A DNA stretch of 64,000 nucleotides. It comes from Brevibacterium oceani. Its GTDB lineage: Bacteria > Actinomycetota > Actinomycetes > Actinomycetales > Brevibacteriaceae. The stretch lies in contig NZ_JABKDE010000001.1 of assembly GCF_013623835.1 (NCBI RefSeq), forward strand, positions 124,001-188,000, in the 5' to 3' direction. The notes below the pieces were generated by a model that was given only the letters and a program-made list of their open reading frames with translations, was not told where the DNA came from and did no database searches. The stretch's first letter is position 1, and each line of letters begins with the position of its first letter. This document shows positions 51,566 through 60,651 of the stretch, one piece after another. The position numbers and the translations under genes were made by a program.

Positions 51566-52375
51566 ATGAGCGACGACCTCAACCTTCCCGGTCCCGATAC
51601 CGGCTACATCGCGACCTTCGGCTCCGGCCGACCGCACACCCTCTTCAGCCACGGCTTCGCCGGCGCTGTCCGCGACACCCGCCCCTTCGGCACCGGCGTC
51701 TCCGGCGCCCGCCATTTCCTTCACCTGCCCGGCCACGGCGGCCGACCCTCACCCGGCCCCGGATGGACCTACCCGCAGATCGCCGAGGCGCTCGCCGAGG
51801 CCCTGCGCACCACCTCGGCGACGCGGGCCCTCGGGGTATCGATGTCCGCCGGCGGTCTGCTCCACCTGCTCAGCACAGCCCACCCGGCGATCGCGAATCT
51901 CGAGAAGCTCGCCCTCGTCCTCCCCGCCTCCTTCACCGGATTCCCCGCCGAGGTGACCGCCGCCAACCGCTCCTACCTCGAGCGACTGCGCCGACTGGTT
52001 GCCGATGAGGACGTCGACGGCATCGTCGATCTCATGCTCTCCCGCGAACCCGCCGAGGTGGCCGAGATGCTCCCAGCGCGAGCATGGACGAAGGCGAAGG
52101 CGGAGAACCTCGTCCACACGGACATGTCCGACGGGCTCGGCCTCGCCCTCGAGATCGCCGTCGACGACACAGCCGAAGCCGCAGAGAACCTGCGGACCTT
52201 CCCCGGCGAGGTCCTCATCCTCACCCACGAGGACGACCCGGCCCATCCCGTCCCCATCGCCGAGGCGATCCACCGAGCCATCCCGAACTCCCGCCTCGAG
52301 GTGCTCCCGGCCGGGTCGATCCTGTGGCGCGGACGCCACGAGGTGCGCCGCATCCTCGGCGAATTCTTCGCCTAG
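51566..52375 (+). CDS. Alpha/beta hydrolase
   Basis: A 269-residue alpha/beta hydrolase: HG(F) oxyanion motif in TLFSHGFAGAV, nucleophile Ser in LGVSMSAGGLL (GxSxSG), Asp in LILTHEDDPAHPV and a C-terminal candidate His in WRGRHEVRRIL. No signal peptide, so cytosolic. The substrate is unknown. In Mycobacterium an alpha/beta hydrolase gene also lies upstream of mshA, so a conserved neighbourhood is possible. The mshA promoter lies in the last bases of this gene and the short gap after it. Confidence 0.85.
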   Translation: MSDDLNLPGPDTGYIATFGSGRPHTLFSHGFAGAVRDTRPFGTGVSGARHFLHLPGHGGRPSPGPGWTYPQIAEALAEALRTTSATRALGVSMSAGGLLHLLSTAHPAIANLEKLALVLPASFTGFPAEVTAANRSYLERLRRLVADEDVDGIVDLMLSREPAEVAEMLPARAWTKAKAENLVHTDMSDGLGLALEIAVDDTAEAAENLRTFPGEVLILTHEDDPAHPVPIAEAIHRAIPNSRLEVLPAGSILWRGRHEVRRILGEFFA

Positions 52376-52395
52376 GCGTTGGCTAGACTGTCCCC

Positions 52396-53898
52396 GTGCG
52401 CATCTCCGTCCTCTCCCTCCATACGTCACCCGCCGCTCAACCCGGCCAGGGCGACGCCGGAGGAATGAACGTCTACGTCGATCAGTCGGTGCGCGCCCTC
52501 GCCGAGGCGGGGCACATGGTCGACGTCTTCACCGCCGATCCCGGCGGGCTGGATGGAACCGGGCATGCTGGGAGCAATGCGGGAACCGGGGACGATCACG
52601 GCACCGGAGGTCGCGACGGCTCCCGGATGGAGATCGCCGAGTCCATCACCCTCCACCACCTGCCGACCGCTGCAACGACGAAGGACGAACTCGCCGACGC
52701 CATCGACGAGCTCGCGCGCCTGCTCAACGACCACTCGGACTTCCGCGCCGCCGAGTTCATCTGGGCCCACTATTGGATCTCCGCCGAGGCGGCCCTGCGC
52801 GCCCGTGAGATCACCGGGGACACTCGCGGCACAGTTCCCAGTGCAGGCCCCGAATCCGCATCCGTCGCCGGGTTCACCTCCGGTTCCGAGATCGCATCTG
52901 CGTCCGGGGACGCACCCATCGCCGTGAGCATGCACACGATCGGCGCGGTGAAGAACCGCGACTCAGAGACCAGCCACGAACGACCCCAGCGCCTGCAGGC
53001 CGAGGAGCGGATCGCCGCAGAGGCCGACCTCCTCGTCGCCGGCACCCCGGTCGAGCGGCGAGACCTCATCAGCGAAGTCGGCGCCGAACCGGATTCGGTC
53101 GTCATCGCCCGACCCGGCGTCGACCACACCCTCTACCGGCCCGGTGAGAAGACCGCTGCCCGGGACCGACTCGGTTTCGACACCGACGAAGCGATCGTCC
53201 TCTACGTCGGGCGTATGCAGTTCATCAAGGGCACCGACGTCGCCGTCGACGCCCTGGCCGAACTGCGCGAGCGCGACCCGCACCTGGCCTCCCGAACCCG
53301 AGGAATCCTCCTCGGCGCAGCCTCCGGTGTCGACCCCAAAGCGACGGGCGGCGGTGACGTGCCCGCGACGGTCTCCTCGTCGTATCTGCGCGATCTCACC
53401 TCCGCCATCGCCGCAGAACCCAGCGTCGAGGTGCGGCTGCCCGTGCCAGCGCACGTCCTCGTCGACTACTACCGTGCCGCGGATGTGCTCATCGTGCCCT
53501 CCCGCAGCGAATCCTTCGGCCTCGTCGCCGCCGAAGCCGCAGCATCCGGACTGCCCGCGATCGCCTCGGCGGTGGGCGGACTGCCGGAGATCGTCGAGCA
53601 CGGCCATTCGGGACTGCTCATCGCCGACCACAATCCGCGCCACTGGGCGACGGCGATCGAGACTCTGGTGCGCGACGGCGAGCTGCGTCGCGAACTCGGC
53701 GTCCACGCCGTGGGCCGCGCCGAACGCTTCGACTGGGGACGCACCGTCGTCGCCGTCCTCGATGCCCTCCCGGACTCTGGCTCCGCGGCATCCGACTCTG
53801 CGGTTGCTGACTCGGCGGTTGCTGACTCGGCGGTTGCCGACGAAGCGCAAGCAGGTGCGGGAGTACGCTCGCGATCCGCGGCGCTCGGAGCGTGCTGA
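52396..53898 (+). CDS. mshA: D-inositol 3-phosphate glycosyltransferase MshA
   Basis: First enzyme of mycothiol synthesis: joins GlcNAc from UDP-GlcNAc to 1D-inositol 3-phosphate. The N-terminus ISVLSLHTSPAAQPGQGDAG and GMNVYVDQ are MshA hallmarks; the GT-B catalytic end SRSESFGLVAAEAAASGLP carries the nucleotide-sugar motif. Start: GTG at 52396, six bases after TAGACT, so probably leaderless. Three low-complexity insertions (about residues 55-75, 135-175 and a C-terminal tail with three 15-bp repeats at 53794-53838) enlarge it to 500 residues from about 430. The next gene is YbjN-like, as in Mycobacterium. Confidence 0.93.
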   Translation: MRISVLSLHTSPAAQPGQGDAGGMNVYVDQSVRALAEAGHMVDVFTADPGGLDGTGHAGSNAGTGDDHGTGGRDGSRMEIAESITLHHLPTAATTKDELADAIDELARLLNDHSDFRAAEFIWAHYWISAEAALRAREITGDTRGTVPSAGPESASVAGFTSGSEIASASGDAPIAVSMHTIGAVKNRDSETSHERPQRLQAEERIAAEADLLVAGTPVERRDLISEVGAEPDSVVIARPGVDHTLYRPGEKTAARDRLGFDTDEAIVLYVGRMQFIKGTDVAVDALAELRERDPHLASRTRGILLGAASGVDPKATGGGDVPATVSSSYLRDLTSAIAAEPSVEVRLPVPAHVLVDYYRAADVLIVPSRSESFGLVAAEAAASGLPAIASAVGGLPEIVEHGHSGLLIADHNPRHWATAIETLVRDGELRRELGVHAVGRAERFDWGRTVVAVLDALPDSGSAASDSAVADSAVADSAVADEAQAGAGVRSRSAALGAC

Positions 53899-53968
53899 AG
53901 GACTTCGCCGCCTGCTGAAGGACTAGAGTCGGCGGTGAGCACGAGAGTCGAACGAAAGGCGTGAGAGC

Positions 53969-54541
53969 ATGAGCACCGACACCGAGGCGATCCTCACCGG
54001 CGTGCGCACGTGGGCCGAGAGCAACGATGTGCCCGTCGACTCCGTCGAGGACTCCGAGATCGTCGTCACCCTGCCGGGCGAGAAGAAGCTGAAGACGAAC
54101 GTCGCCATCAGCGTCTTCGCCCGCACCGCCCACCTGCAGGCCTTCGTCATCCGCCACCCCGACGAGAATGCGGCCGAGTTCAATAGGTGGCTGCTGCAGA
54201 AGAATCTCAAGCCCGGGCCTGTCGCGTTCGCGATCGACAGCCTCGGCGACGTCTATCTGCGCGCCAGCGTGCCCAGGGAGCACCTGCTCGCCGAACTCGA
54301 CGGGCTGCTCGGAGCCATGCTCCAGGCTGCCGATTCCTCGTTCAACGAACTCCTCCTCATCGGATTCCTCACCGGAATGAAGCGGGAATGGGCCTGGCGC
54401 GTCAGCCGCGGAGAATCGACGCGCAACCTCGCCGCGTTCGAGAAGGAACTCAGCGGTGATGACAACGAATTCCTCGGCACCTTCACCGAAGGTGAGAAGG
54501 TCGGTGAGGGGAGCCCACCGCTCAGCCAAGAGGGAGTTTGA
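53969..54541 (+). CDS. YbjN domain protein
   Basis: A 190-residue protein with the YbjN/sensory-transduction-regulator domain fold (related to type III secretion chaperones): HLQAFVIRHPDENAAEFNRW and a helical second half. The order mshA-YbjN-gpm-senX3-regX3 is known from Mycobacterium (Rv0486-Rv0491), and here it is interrupted by a GNAT gene and a BASS transporter on the other strand. The function is not established. GAAAGG lies ten bases before the ATG. Its end overlaps the GNAT gene by 20 bp in converging orientation. Confidence 0.85.
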   Translation: MSTDTEAILTGVRTWAESNDVPVDSVEDSEIVVTLPGEKKLKTNVAISVFARTAHLQAFVIRHPDENAAEFNRWLLQKNLKPGPVAFAIDSLGDVYLRASVPREHLLAELDGLLGAMLQAADSSFNELLLIGFLTGMKREWAWRVSRGESTRNLAAFEKELSGDDNEFLGTFTEGEKVGEGSPPLSQEGV

Positions 54542-55175
54542 GACCCTCGTGGCTGGCGACATAGCCGAGGCGAGCGTAGAAGCGCTGCGCATCGGCGCGT
54601 GACTTGTCGGTCGTCAGCTGCGCGAGTCCGGCTCCCAAGCGACGACCGCAGTCATGCGCCCATTCGAAGACCGCGGTGCCGAGGCCGATCCCCTGTGCGG
54701 CGGCACCGATCCGCACCGCCTCGATCTGCAGGCGCAGAGTCCCGCGGCGCGACAGGCTCGGCACGAGGCTGAGCTGAAGGGTGCCGACGATACGGCCATC
54801 CGCATCGGGTGCGTCTGTGGTGTGCTCGTCGGCAGCACTGCCTTCGACGACGGAGACGAGCAGCTGATTCGGGTCGTCCGCGATGAGCGCGAACGCCTCG
54901 GCGTAGGCAGTCGAATCGTCAGCGACGGACGCGGCTGACGGATCGCCGGCTATGTTGCCGGCATCGGCGCTGCCCTCGCGAGTACCCGGGACGGCTTCGG
55001 CAACATCGGCGCTGCCCTCGCGGGCGGCACCGAGCACATCATCACGCAGCAGCGCGACGAGGGCGGGCAGATCGGATCCGACCGCGCGGCGGATCGTGAA
55101 GCGTCGTCGCTTCACTTCGATCGATTCGCCGGCGAAGGACTCGAATCCTCTGCCCGGAGCCGCCTCGGCGCTCAT
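54522..55175 (-). CDS. GNAT family N-acetyltransferase
   Basis: A GNAT enzyme of 217 residues. RLQIEAVRIGAAAQGIGLGT is the acetyl-CoA loop (Q-x-x-G-x-G/A pattern) and the C-terminal AQRFYARLGYVASHEG the last strand. An insert at about residues 50-90 has the duplicated REGSAD unit (a 20-bp DNA repeat). The substrate is unknown. A tandem 28-bp repeat lies directly upstream of the ATG, and its end overlaps the YbjN gene. On the minus strand, followed upstream by the BASS gene. Confidence 0.85.
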   Translation of the reverse strand: MSAEAAPGRGFESFAGESIEVKRRRFTIRRAVGSDLPALVALLRDDVLGAAREGSADVAEAVPGTREGSADAGNIAGDPSAASVADDSTAYAEAFALIADDPNQLLVSVVEGSAADEHTTDAPDADGRIVGTLQLSLVPSLSRRGTLRLQIEAVRIGAAAQGIGLGTAVFEWAHDCGRRLGAGLAQLTTDKSRADAQRFYARLGYVASHEGLKLPLG

Positions 55176-55231
55176 CGGCCTGTCATCATCGGTCGGCGCT
55201 CAACGGCCTGTGATGATCGGTCGGTGCCCAA
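55176..55231. repeat. Two-unit, 28-bp tandem repeat between the GNAT start and the BASS stop
   Basis: Two adjacent 28-bp units beginning CGGCCTGT (55176-55203 and 55204-55231), with four differences. The repeat begins directly at the base upstream of the GNAT start codon. Confidence 0.75.
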
Positions 55232-55241
55232 CGTTCGGTGC

Positions 55242-56279
55242 TCATCGGTCCGCACCGCCGTCAGCGGATGCGCCTACGGAGACGCGCTCGGGCGCATCGA
55301 CCGCAGGCTTGCCGTACGGGCGGCGAGCGAAGATCGAGGCGAGCAGCGCACCGGAGACGTTGTGCCACACACTGAAGACCGCACCCGGCAGAGCAGTCAG
55401 CGGCGAGAAGTACGTAGTCGCCAGGGTCGAAGCCAGCCCGGAGTTCTGGAGGCCGACCTCGAAGGACAGGGCCCTGCGCGTCGGAGTATCGAGGCGACAG
55501 GCCGTCGCCACTCCGTAGCCGACAGCCAGTCCGAGCACATTGTGAGTGACGACGGCCAGCAGCACGAGCACACCGGCCGTGGCGATGGACCCGGCCGAAC
55601 CGGCCACGACGATCGAGACGATGTAGGCGATGGCGATCGACGCCAGCCACGGCAGCACCGGGGCGATCGCATCGACGACCTTGGAGACGAAGACGCGGAC
55701 GAGGACTCCGACGATGACAGGCACGAGCACCGTCTGGCAGATCGAGACGAACATCGACCCGAACGGCACATCCATGTACGAACCGGCCAGCCACAGGGTC
55801 AGCAGCGGGGTGAGCACAGGAGCGAGCAGCGTCGACAGGGTGGTGATCGACACCGACAGTGCCGTGTCACCCTTGGCCAGATAGGTGACCACGTTCGACG
55901 CGGTGCCCCCGGGAGCACAGCCGACGAGGATGACGCCGACGGCGATCTCGGCGGGCAGGTCGTACACAGTGACGACGAGGAGGCCGAGCAGCGGCATCGC
56001 GACGAACTGGGTGACGACGCCGAGCACGGCGACCCAGGGGCGTTTGGCGATGCGTGCAAAGTCCGGAAGCGTCAGCGTCAGCCCCATGAAGAACATGACC
56101 ACACCGAGAGCCCATGTGATCGTCGGGGCCAGAGGGGTGAAGGCATCGGGCAGGAGGAACCCGAGCACGCCGGCGATGACGACGAGCACGGGCAGGGCCG
56201 TGACGGCGATGATCGAACTGCGGTCGGCAGTGGGAGCGTCTGCGCTCGCGGATCTTGGAGGCGTCGGTGTGTCTGACAT
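55242..56279 (-). CDS. Bile acid:sodium symporter family (BASS) transporter
   Basis: A 345-residue transporter with ten hydrophobic segments. The two discontinuous-helix motifs that bind sodium are clear: VGCAPGGTASNVVTYLA and FEVGLQNSGLASTLA. Bacterial members carry organic anions such as pyruvate, pantoate or taurine-like compounds rather than bile acids. It is divergent from gpmA across about 180 bp. No clue to the substrate; ispF's downstream neighbour at 63.7 kb resembles ketopantoate reductase but is far away. Confidence 0.9.
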   Translation of the reverse strand: MSDTPTPPRSASADAPTADRSSIIAVTALPVLVVIAGVLGFLLPDAFTPLAPTITWALGVVMFFMGLTLTLPDFARIAKRPWVAVLGVVTQFVAMPLLGLLVVTVYDLPAEIAVGVILVGCAPGGTASNVVTYLAKGDTALSVSITTLSTLLAPVLTPLLTLWLAGSYMDVPFGSMFVSICQTVLVPVIVGVLVRVFVSKVVDAIAPVLPWLASIAIAYIVSIVVAGSAGSIATAGVLVLLAVVTHNVLGLAVGYGVATACRLDTPTRRALSFEVGLQNSGLASTLATTYFSPLTALPGAVFSVWHNVSGALLASIFARRPYGKPAVDAPERVSVGASADGGADR

Positions 56280-56462
56280 GAGGTCAGACTACTCCGCTTG
56301 TATTGCGATGCGAGACATTCTGTCGAATATTGAGATTTCGAACGGTGGCGACCGAAGAGCGAATCTGGCGCCCCACTTGTCACCGGGCTGGACGACTGCT
56401 TCCGTCTCACTCAGATGGCGGTCGCGAGAGACCGCCCGGACCGGTCGTGCAAAAATGGTGCC

Positions 56463-57221
56463 ATGACGTATAACCTCATCCTGCTGCGCCACGGCGAGAG
56501 CGAATGGAACCAGAAGAATCTGTTCACCGGGTGGGTCGACGTGCCCCTCACCGACAAGGGCCGCGCCGAGGGCCAGCGCGCCGGAGAGCTGCTGCGCGAG
56601 AGGGACCTCATCCCCGACGTTGTGCACACCTCCCGTCTCAAGCGAGCGATCCTCACCGCGAACATCGCCCTCGAGGCCGCCGACCTCTCTTGGCTCGACG
56701 TCCACCGCAGCTGGCGGCTCAACGAGCGCCACTACGGCGCTCTGCAGGGCAAGAACAAGAAGGAGATCCGCGAGGAGTTCGGCGAAGAGCAGTTCATGAC
56801 CTGGCGCCGGTCCTTCGACACCCCGCCGCCTGCGTTGGCCGACAGCTCCGAGTTCTCGCAGGCCGGTGAGGCACGGTACGCCAACCTCGGCGATTCGCTG
56901 CCCCGCACCGAGTGCCTCGCCGACGTCATCGACCGCCTCCTGCCGTACTGGTATGACGTCCTCGTCCCCGAGCTCACCGTCGGCAAGACCGTGCTCGTCG
57001 CCGCCCACGGCAACTCGCTGCGTGCATTGGTCAAGCACCTCGACGGCATCTCCGATGCCGACATCACGGGACTGAACATCCCCACCGGCATCCCGCTGCA
57101 CTACGAGCTGACCGAGGACTTCACTCCGGTCCGGCCCGGAGGCACCTACCTCGACCCCGACGCCGCCGCCGACGCGATCGGCCAGGTCGCGAACCAGGGG
57201 CGCAGAGCCCGGCTGCAATAG
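56463..57221 (+). CDS. gpmA: 2,3-bisphosphoglycerate-dependent phosphoglycerate mutase
   Basis: Glycolytic mutase of 252 residues. The phospho-histidine motif [18 protein letters not shown] is at residues 7-24 (R9-H10-G11) and the second catalytic His lies in [15 protein letters not shown]. Interconverts 3- and 2-phosphoglycerate through a phosphohistidine. I start at the ATG at 56463; AAAAAT six bases before it fits a leaderless promoter, and upstream in-frame codons lack similarity. Location before phoU-senX3-regX3 matches gpm1 of Mycobacterium. It is closed by an 18-bp hairpin. Confidence 0.95.
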   Translation: MTYNLILLRHGESEWNQKNLFTGWVDVPLTDKGRAEGQRAGELLRERDLIPDVVHTSRLKRAILTANIALEAADLSWLDVHRSWRLNERHYGALQGKNKKEIREEFGEEQFMTWRRSFDTPPPALADSSEFSQAGEARYANLGDSLPRTECLADVIDRLLPYWYDVLVPELTVGKTVLVAAHGNSLRALVKHLDGISDADITGLNIPTGIPLHYELTEDFTPVRPGGTYLDPDAAADAIGQVANQGRRARLQ

Positions 57222-57239
57222 CAGCAGTTGCAGCGACAA

Positions 57240-57280
57240 CGACGATCGCCGAGGTGGGAGAACCACCTCGGCGATCGTCG
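57240..57280 (+). terminator. 18-bp hairpin between gpmA and phoU
   Basis: 57240-57257 pairs perfectly with 57263-57280 around GAGAA. The stem contains GCCGAGGTGG, the oligomer recurring across the window. It serves two converging genes. No T-run is present. Confidence 0.75.
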
Positions 57281-57358
57281 TCCGGGCGTCCTGCCGGCGC
57301 CTCAGTTCTGGAAGACTGCCGCACTTCTCAGAGTGTGCCTCGCTTCTGCGGGCCTGCC

Positions 57359-58021
57359 TCACTTCTTCGACAGGTACGGCTCCCAGTTGCCGGTGAGCAG
57401 GTATTCGACCTTCTGCGAGACCGAGACCGCGTGGTCGCCGAAGCGCTCGTAGTAGCGCGAGAGCAGGGTGACGTCGGCGATGTGGCGCGGGGCCAGCGAT
57501 CCTGCGGGAGCCTCGGCGAGCTTCGCGAAGACGCTGAGGTGGAGCTCATCGAGCTCCTCATCGATCGCGTTGATCGTGGGCACAGCGGACAGGCCGGGAT
57601 TCGACAGCAGCCGCTGCGTCGCCTCGGCGATCTTCTCTCCGGACTCACCCATGCGGGCGAAGGTCGTCTCGAAGGTCTCGGGAATCGCCGATTCGGGGTA
57701 GCGGATGCGCACCTGCTGGGCGATGTGTCGGGCGAGGTCGCCCATCCGCTCGAGAGAGGCGGACATCCGCAGCGAGCCGATCACGGCGCGCAGGTCGGCG
57801 GCGACGGGGGCCTGCAGGGCGAGCATCTCCGCGGCCTGCTGATCGAGGGTGAACTGCATGTTGTCGATCACGGCATCGGCCTCGATGACCTGTTCGGCCA
57901 GTTCGAGGTCATTGGACCGCAGCGCCTGATTCGCCAGCCGAATCGCTTCGAGCGCCTTGGTGGACATGCCGACCAGCTGGGTGGCCAGATCGTCCAGTTC
58001 GTTCTTGAAGACTTCGCGCAT
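57359..58021 (-). CDS. phoU: Phosphate signalling regulator PhoU
   Basis: Two three-helix-bundle repeats in 220 residues, each with an E/D-xxx-D metal motif (ERMGDLARHIAQQ and ERFGDHAVSVSQ). PhoU links the Pst importer to the SenX3-RegX3 kinase and keeps the latter off when phosphate is plentiful. I start at the ATG at 58021, the usual PhoU start (MREVFKNELD), with AAGGAAG upstream. The frame extends 28 codons further without family similarity. It is divergent from senX3, a common actinobacterial layout, while the pst operon lies 48 kb away. Confidence 0.95.
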   Translation of the reverse strand: MREVFKNELDDLATQLVGMSTKALEAIRLANQALRSNDLELAEQVIEADAVIDNMQFTLDQQAAEMLALQAPVAADLRAVIGSLRMSASLERMGDLARHIAQQVRIRYPESAIPETFETTFARMGESGEKIAEATQRLLSNPGLSAVPTINAIDEELDELHLSVFAKLAEAPAGSLAPRHIADVTLLSRYYERFGDHAVSVSQKVEYLLTGNWEPYLSKK

Positions 58022-58314
58022 TGACGGCTCTTCCTTACTCTCGATCGTGCGAGGGGGTTCATCGGGGTGACTGCTGGTGCGCGCATCCGGTCCTCGGTCT
58101 TTCATGAACCGGAAGTCCGTTCATGGACAGGCAATCCGGTCACGGACCGGTGAACCGGTCGGCGGCCGAGGGCGGGGGAGCGCAGGCACACAGACGTCAG
58201 CTTCGCACGGACGGATGAACGTCGCCTGTCGGGAAGGTGAATTCCTCGGCAAATGGGCCCATGCAAGGTGAATTCGGTGCGCCGGGACGGTGGAGTGCAC
58301 CTAAGCTTGAGGTT

Positions 58315-59733
58315 GTGGATCTCTTGGTAGTGGCGGTCCTGACCGGCGTCGTCGGCCTGGGCCTCGGCATAGCGGGCATTCTGGCGTTCCGATTCAGCGA
58401 ACGCTCCCGCGATGCTGCCGATCTGCATTCCGAGGACGACCTTCCCGAAGGCATCGCCGAGGTGCTCGCCGTCCTCTCGTCGGCCGCGATCGTCATCGAC
58501 GCCGGCGACGATGTCGTCAAAGCCTCCCCGGCCGCGTATACGTTCGGCCTGGTCAGAGGTCATTCGCTCGCCTCGCCCGAGATGCTGCGCGTCGTCGGCC
58601 GAGTGCGCGCCCGGGGCCTCATCGAGGAGATCGACCTCGAACAGAAGCGCGAGAACTCCGATTCCGTGCTCCGCTTCCTCCACTCCCGCGTCGCACCGCT
58701 GGGCACCTCCTTCGTCCTCGTCCTCTGCGACGACCAGACCGAATCCAAGCGCGTCGACGCCGTCCGCCGCGATTTCGTCGCCAACGTCTCGCACGAGCTC
58801 AAGACCCCCATCGGAGCGATGGCCCTCCTCGCCGAGGCGGTCACCGACTTCGCCGACGATCCCGCCGCGGTCGAACGCTTCGGCGGACGTATGCAGCGTG
58901 AGTCGAAGCGACTGACCCAGCTCGTCCAGGAGATCATCGACCTCTCCCGCGTCCAGGATCACGCCGCCCCCGCGACCACGGAGAAGATCTCCGCCGCCGA
59001 GGTGGTCGACGATGCCGCCGACCGTGCCCGCACGCGCGCCGAAGGCAAGAACATCCACATCGAGATCTCCCCGCCGTCGGATCTGCTCATCGAGGGCAAC
59101 TACGAGCTCCTCGTCAATGCGGTGCGCAATCTCATCGACAATGCCATCAACTACTCACCCGACGGCACCCGCGTCGGCGTCGGCGTCGATCTCGTCGACG
59201 AACGCGTCGAGATCGCCGTCACCGACCAGGGCATCGGCATGTCCGCCCAGGACACCGAGCGGGTCTTCGAACGCTTCTACCGCGTCGACCCGGCGCGGTC
59301 GAGGATCACCGGCGGCACAGGACTGGGCCTGAGCATCGTCAAGCACATCATCGCCACCCACGGCGGTGAGGTCCGCGTCTGGAGTCAGCTCGGCAAGGGA
59401 TCGACCTTCACGATCGTGCTGCCCCTGGCAGGCACTGCCCCCGACCACGCCGCCAGCGATTCGGCCCCCGACGGGGTGCTCATCGAGCACTCCGCAGACC
59501 CGGCACCGGCAGCGGTCGCGGCCGGGGAACCTGAGGAGGGCGCGGATTCGAACGGCGTTGCAGACTCGGCGGGCGCCGCCTCGGCGAGTGAGAACGACGT
59601 CGACGATGACGGTGCAGAGGACAACGCGCCTTCCGCCGGTGATAATGGAGACGGCGACGTCGCCCGGGCCGACCGTGACGGCTCGACTGATGAACTGACC
59701 GATGAAAGCGAACAAAGGAAGCTCACAACGTGA
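58315..59733 (+). CDS. senX3: Sensor histidine kinase SenX3
   Basis: Phosphate-responsive kinase of 472 residues. One membrane helix (residues 1-25), a PAS-like region, HisKA with the phospho-accepting His near 160 in FVANVSHELKTPIGAM, then HATPase with NLIDNAINYS, DQGIGM and GGTGLGLSIV. I choose the GTG at 58315: TAAGCT ends seven bases before it, the leaderless pattern seen elsewhere, and it puts the membrane helix at the very N-terminus as in known SenX3. An upstream ATG at 58237 is less likely. The last 90 residues are an acidic Ala/Asp tail. Stop overlaps regX3 (GTGA). Confidence 0.93.
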   Translation: MDLLVVAVLTGVVGLGLGIAGILAFRFSERSRDAADLHSEDDLPEGIAEVLAVLSSAAIVIDAGDDVVKASPAAYTFGLVRGHSLASPEMLRVVGRVRARGLIEEIDLEQKRENSDSVLRFLHSRVAPLGTSFVLVLCDDQTESKRVDAVRRDFVANVSHELKTPIGAMALLAEAVTDFADDPAAVERFGGRMQRESKRLTQLVQEIIDLSRVQDHAAPATTEKISAAEVVDDAADRARTRAEGKNIHIEISPPSDLLIEGNYELLVNAVRNLIDNAINYSPDGTRVGVGVDLVDERVEIAVTDQGIGMSAQDTERVFERFYRVDPARSRITGGTGLGLSIVKHIIATHGGEVRVWSQLGKGSTFTIVLPLAGTAPDHAASDSAPDGVLIEHSADPAPAAVAAGEPEEGADSNGVADSAGAASASENDVDDDGAEDNAPSAGDNGDGDVARADRDGSTDELTDESEQRKLTT

Positions 59734-60413
59734 CTCGTATTCTGCTTGTCGAGGATGAGGATTCGTTCTCGGACCCGCTGTCGTACCTGCTCGGGAAGGA
59801 AGGATACGAGGTGACGGTCGCCGATGACGGGCTGAAGGCTCTCGCGGAATTCGACCGCAGCGGCGCCGACCTGGTCCTCCTCGATCTCATGCTGCCCGGC
59901 GTCTCCGGCACCGAGGTGTGCCGTGAGCTGCGGGCGAAGTCGAACGTGCCGATCATCATGCTCACGGCAAAGGACTCGGAGATCGACAAGGTCGTGGGGC
60001 TCGAACTCGGCGCCGACGACTACGTGACGAAGCCCTACTCCTCACGTGAGCTGCTCGCCCGGGTGCGTGCGGTGCTGCGGCGCAACGTCGAATCCGACGG
60101 ATTCGAGGACGAGTCCGTGCTCGAGGCCGGGGGAGTGCGCATAGACGTCGAACGCCACGTCGTGTCCGTGCGCGGCGAAGAGCTGTCCATGCCGCTCAAG
60201 GAGTTCGAACTACTCGAGATTCTGGTGCGCAACTCCGGGCGTGTGATGACCCGCGGTCAGCTCATCGACCGCATCTGGGGCGAGGACTACGTGGGTGACA
60301 CGAAGACCCTCGACGTCCACGTCAAGCGCCTGCGCGCGAAGGTCGAGGAGAACCCTTCGGAGCCGCGACTGCTCACGACCGTCCGCGGGCTCGGATACAA
60401 GTTCGAAGCCTGA
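59730..60413 (+). CDS. regX3: Response regulator RegX3
   Basis: OmpR-family activator of the phosphate regulon, 227 residues. Receiver: D9/E8-D10 acidic pocket, acceptor D52 in VLLDLMLPG, and K101 in YVTKPYS. Winged helix: LKEFELLEILVRNSGRVMTR and TLDVHVKRLRAKVE. GTG start overlapping the senX3 stop. Expected to bind the 11-bp-period direct repeats upstream of pstS (9.4 kb) and probably those near 61.44 kb. A strong hairpin follows at 60571. Confidence 0.95.
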   Translation: MTRILLVEDEDSFSDPLSYLLGKEGYEVTVADDGLKALAEFDRSGADLVLLDLMLPGVSGTEVCRELRAKSNVPIIMLTAKDSEIDKVVGLELGADDYVTKPYSSRELLARVRAVLRRNVESDGFEDESVLEAGGVRIDVERHVVSVRGEELSMPLKEFELLEILVRNSGRVMTRGQLIDRIWGEDYVGDTKTLDVHVKRLRAKVEENPSEPRLLTTVRGLGYKFEA

Positions 60414-60445
60414 GGTCCTCTCCACTGCAGGAGGTGCGGGGTTCG

Positions 60446-60496
60446 GGGCCGGTCTGCAGGGCAGGAGGTTCGGGGTCCCGGGCCGGTCTGCAGGGC
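60446..60496. repeat. 17-bp direct repeat downstream of regX3
   Basis: GGGCCGGTCTGCAGGGC occurs at 60446-60462 and 60480-60496, a 34-bp period, within a G-rich 157-bp gap that has no gene. Confidence 0.75.
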
Positions 60497-60570
60497 GGAA
60501 CTCGCGGACCGGCCGCGGCTCGCGGGCGCGGTCTCACGGGTGCGGTCGGCCCGGAACGGCAGTGAATGCG

Positions 60571-60605
60571 AAAGGAGCCGCTCACATCATGTGAGCGGCT
60601 CCTTT
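60571..60605. terminator. Bidirectional terminator between regX3 and the lipoprotein gene
   Basis: AAAGGAGCCGCTCAC (60571-60585) pairs perfectly with 60591-60605 around ATCAT. The stem ends in TTT on the plus strand and, on the minus strand, AAA/TTT is symmetrical, so it can serve both converging genes. Confidence 0.85.
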
Positions 60606-60651
60606 CATCTGGTTCGCCTGAGTCGCCTGCTTCGGCAGGCGGTCGGGCAGA

